A stretch of DNA of 21,537 nucleotides, from IMG/VR virus record IMGVR_UViG_3300049740_000574, positions 1 through 21,537 of that record. The stretch is one strand, 5' to 3'. Below, piece after piece: positions 20,643 through 21,537 of the stretch; position 1 is the stretch's first letter; the number at the start of each line of letters is the position of its first letter. This DNA comes from a virus. Under the pieces are notes generated by a model. The model ran no database searches, was not told the origin of the DNA, and saw nothing but the letters and a program-made list of their open reading frames with translations. Both the position numbers and the translations under genes were made by a program.

Positions 20643-21537
20643 TACTAAACAGAGAGATACTAAGACCAAATTTTATTTGTCGAACTAATCAGTTTGACCA
20701 CGTTCCTGATATGAATCGAAGAGAGTTCTGTGAACGCATTGACAAGTGGAAGTCTTTTCTTGTAAACGAAGGTAGACTAAGAAAAGGAGACCTTGTTCTC
20801 AATTCATTTATCTTTGGAGATACTGACCATTATGCCTTGTTCTTTGCATGTGCGGAACTTGGTATTCAAACATGGTGTGGAAACTATCCTTACAATAATC
20901 CACTCCTTGATTGCACTACACTTGCGAAAGTTAAGTTTGATGCAATCTTTACGAATATCATGGCAAAGACCTTCTATGGTAATAGTGAGATTTTTGATTT
21001 CACTGAGAAGATGATGGAAAGAAACAGAGGTAAGATATTCTTTCAAGAAGAGATTGACATTGCAAACTATGATAAAGAGTGTTTATACTCACCCTTTGTT
21101 CATCTAGACGATATATTACATGTCACACACACCTCTGGTTATTCGGGAGATGATTACAAGTTTTCATACTTGACTCACAGACAGGCAATGGGTCTTGGAT
21201 ACAGAAACGCAGATGCACTTGGTATCAGAGATACACTTGCACTTCACACTAACAATATTCATCATGCTCGTGCATTGACGACATACTTCTTACCTGCAAT
21301 CATGACTTGTGATGAACATCTGTTCTATAATCTACCAAACAATACCGACTACTGGCCTGAAGATATGGTCAAGTGTCTGGAGAAGGATTTGGCAAGGGAA
21401 GAGAGAAAAGTTGTTCTTGCACAGAGTGATTTGGTTTTAGATAAACTTCAGGATTTTACTTGTTCTAATACTAAGTTTTTACTTCATCGAGGAAAACAAA
21501 AACTTCGAAACGTTCCTGTAACGACAATCTTTGGTGA
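20639..21537 (+). CDS. AMP-binding (ANL) enzyme-like protein, 3'-truncated
   Basis: ATG 20639 overlaps the preceding stop (ATGA), and the frame stays open to the window end (299 codons), so the C-terminus is missing. Residues 163-182 (THTSGYSGDDYK and the following FSYLTHRQ) resemble the adenylate-forming signature TSGTTGxPK...THR. An N-terminal GDLVLNSF, then FFACAELGIQTWCGNYPYNN, fits the start of acyl-CoA ligase-like proteins, and ALHTNNIHHARALTTYFLPA the segment after the signature. The P-loop is unusual: Pro is missing and there is one extra residue. The downstream ATP and lysine motifs lie outside the window. A substrate cannot be named; acyl, aryl or amino-acid activation are all possible. 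Confidence 0.5.
   Translation, partial: MILNREILRPNFICRTNQFDHVPDMNRREFCERIDKWKSFLVNEGRLRKGDLVLNSFIFGDTDHYALFFACAELGIQTWCGNYPYNNPLLDCTTLAKVKFDAIFTNIMAKTFYGNSEIFDFTEKMMERNRGKIFFQEEIDIANYDKECLYSPFVHLDDILHVTHTSGYSGDDYKFSYLTHRQAMGLGYRNADALGIRDTLALHTNNIHHARALTTYFLPAIMTCDEHLFYNLPNNTDYWPEDMVKCLEKDLAREERKVVLAQSDLVLDKLQDFTCSNTKFLLHRGKQKLRNVPVTTIFG

Noticed and set aside
1-21537. tRNA genes, CRISPR arrays, inteins, introns or mobile elements
   Set aside because: Reading the gaps and gene ends showed no cloverleaf, repeat-spacer pattern, transposase or homing endonuclease; gp43 and uvsX are uninterrupted.

Overview
The window reads as part of the genome of a marine T4-like myovirus (Straboviridae / cyanophage / pelagiphage kind). 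Nearly all genes lie on the + strand and are tightly packed, with 1-8 nt overlaps common. The replication and late-transcription genes follow the same transcriptional order as in T4: 55 - 47 - 46 - 45 - 44 - 62 - regA - 43 - uvsX - (gene-40 position) - 41. No photosynthesis gene, tRNA, integrase, IS element or CRISPR array is visible. The host cannot be fixed from this window; a marine heterotrophic or cyanobacterial host both fit.

Layout. 1-1451: a radical SAM enzyme cut by the left edge. 1506-6123: late sigma factor (gp55), a small protein, the gp47/gp46 recombination nuclease, the sliding clamp gp45 and a small protein, closed by an intrinsic terminator. 6124-9531: clamp-loader ATPase gp44, two small membrane proteins, a PsiE-like membrane protein, a dCMP-deaminase-family enzyme, clamp-loader subunit gp62, RegA translational repressor and a JmjC/cupin-type oxygenase. 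9518-9670: a probable 50-codon gene on the minus strand, the only one. 9772-10330: Hsp20 chaperone, a 27-codon membrane peptide and a terminator. 10318-14260: DNA polymerase gp43, a 2OG-Fe(II) oxygenase-like protein and a primase-like protein. 14260-16058: a nucleotide-sugar epimerase and a shortened UDP-glucose-dehydrogenase-like protein. 16009-19460: UvsX recombinase, an unknown protein, gp41 helicase and ThyX. 19453-21537: another oxygenase-like protein, a lipoprotein-type SleB cell-wall hydrolase, and a 3'-truncated gene resembling AMP-binding (ANL) enzymes.

How it works together. gp43, gp44/62, gp45 and gp41 make the replisome. gp46/47 and UvsX drive recombination-dependent replication. 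gp55, with the gp45 clamp, redirects host RNA polymerase to late genes. The deaminase and ThyX supply thymidylate. RegA represses translation of early mRNAs.

Regulation is unusually legible. Ten sigma70-type sites share the layout TTGAC(A/T/G), a 17-18 nt spacer and TATANT or a near match, mostly with an extended -10 (TGn). Most stand just before a replication gene. Several -35 boxes contain the upstream gene's TGA stop, and three are fused to terminator-like hairpins. The least expected content is the enzymatic accessory set: radical SAM, ANL-like enzyme, degenerate sugar dehydrogenase, three oxygenase-like proteins, PsiE and a lipoprotein hydrolase.
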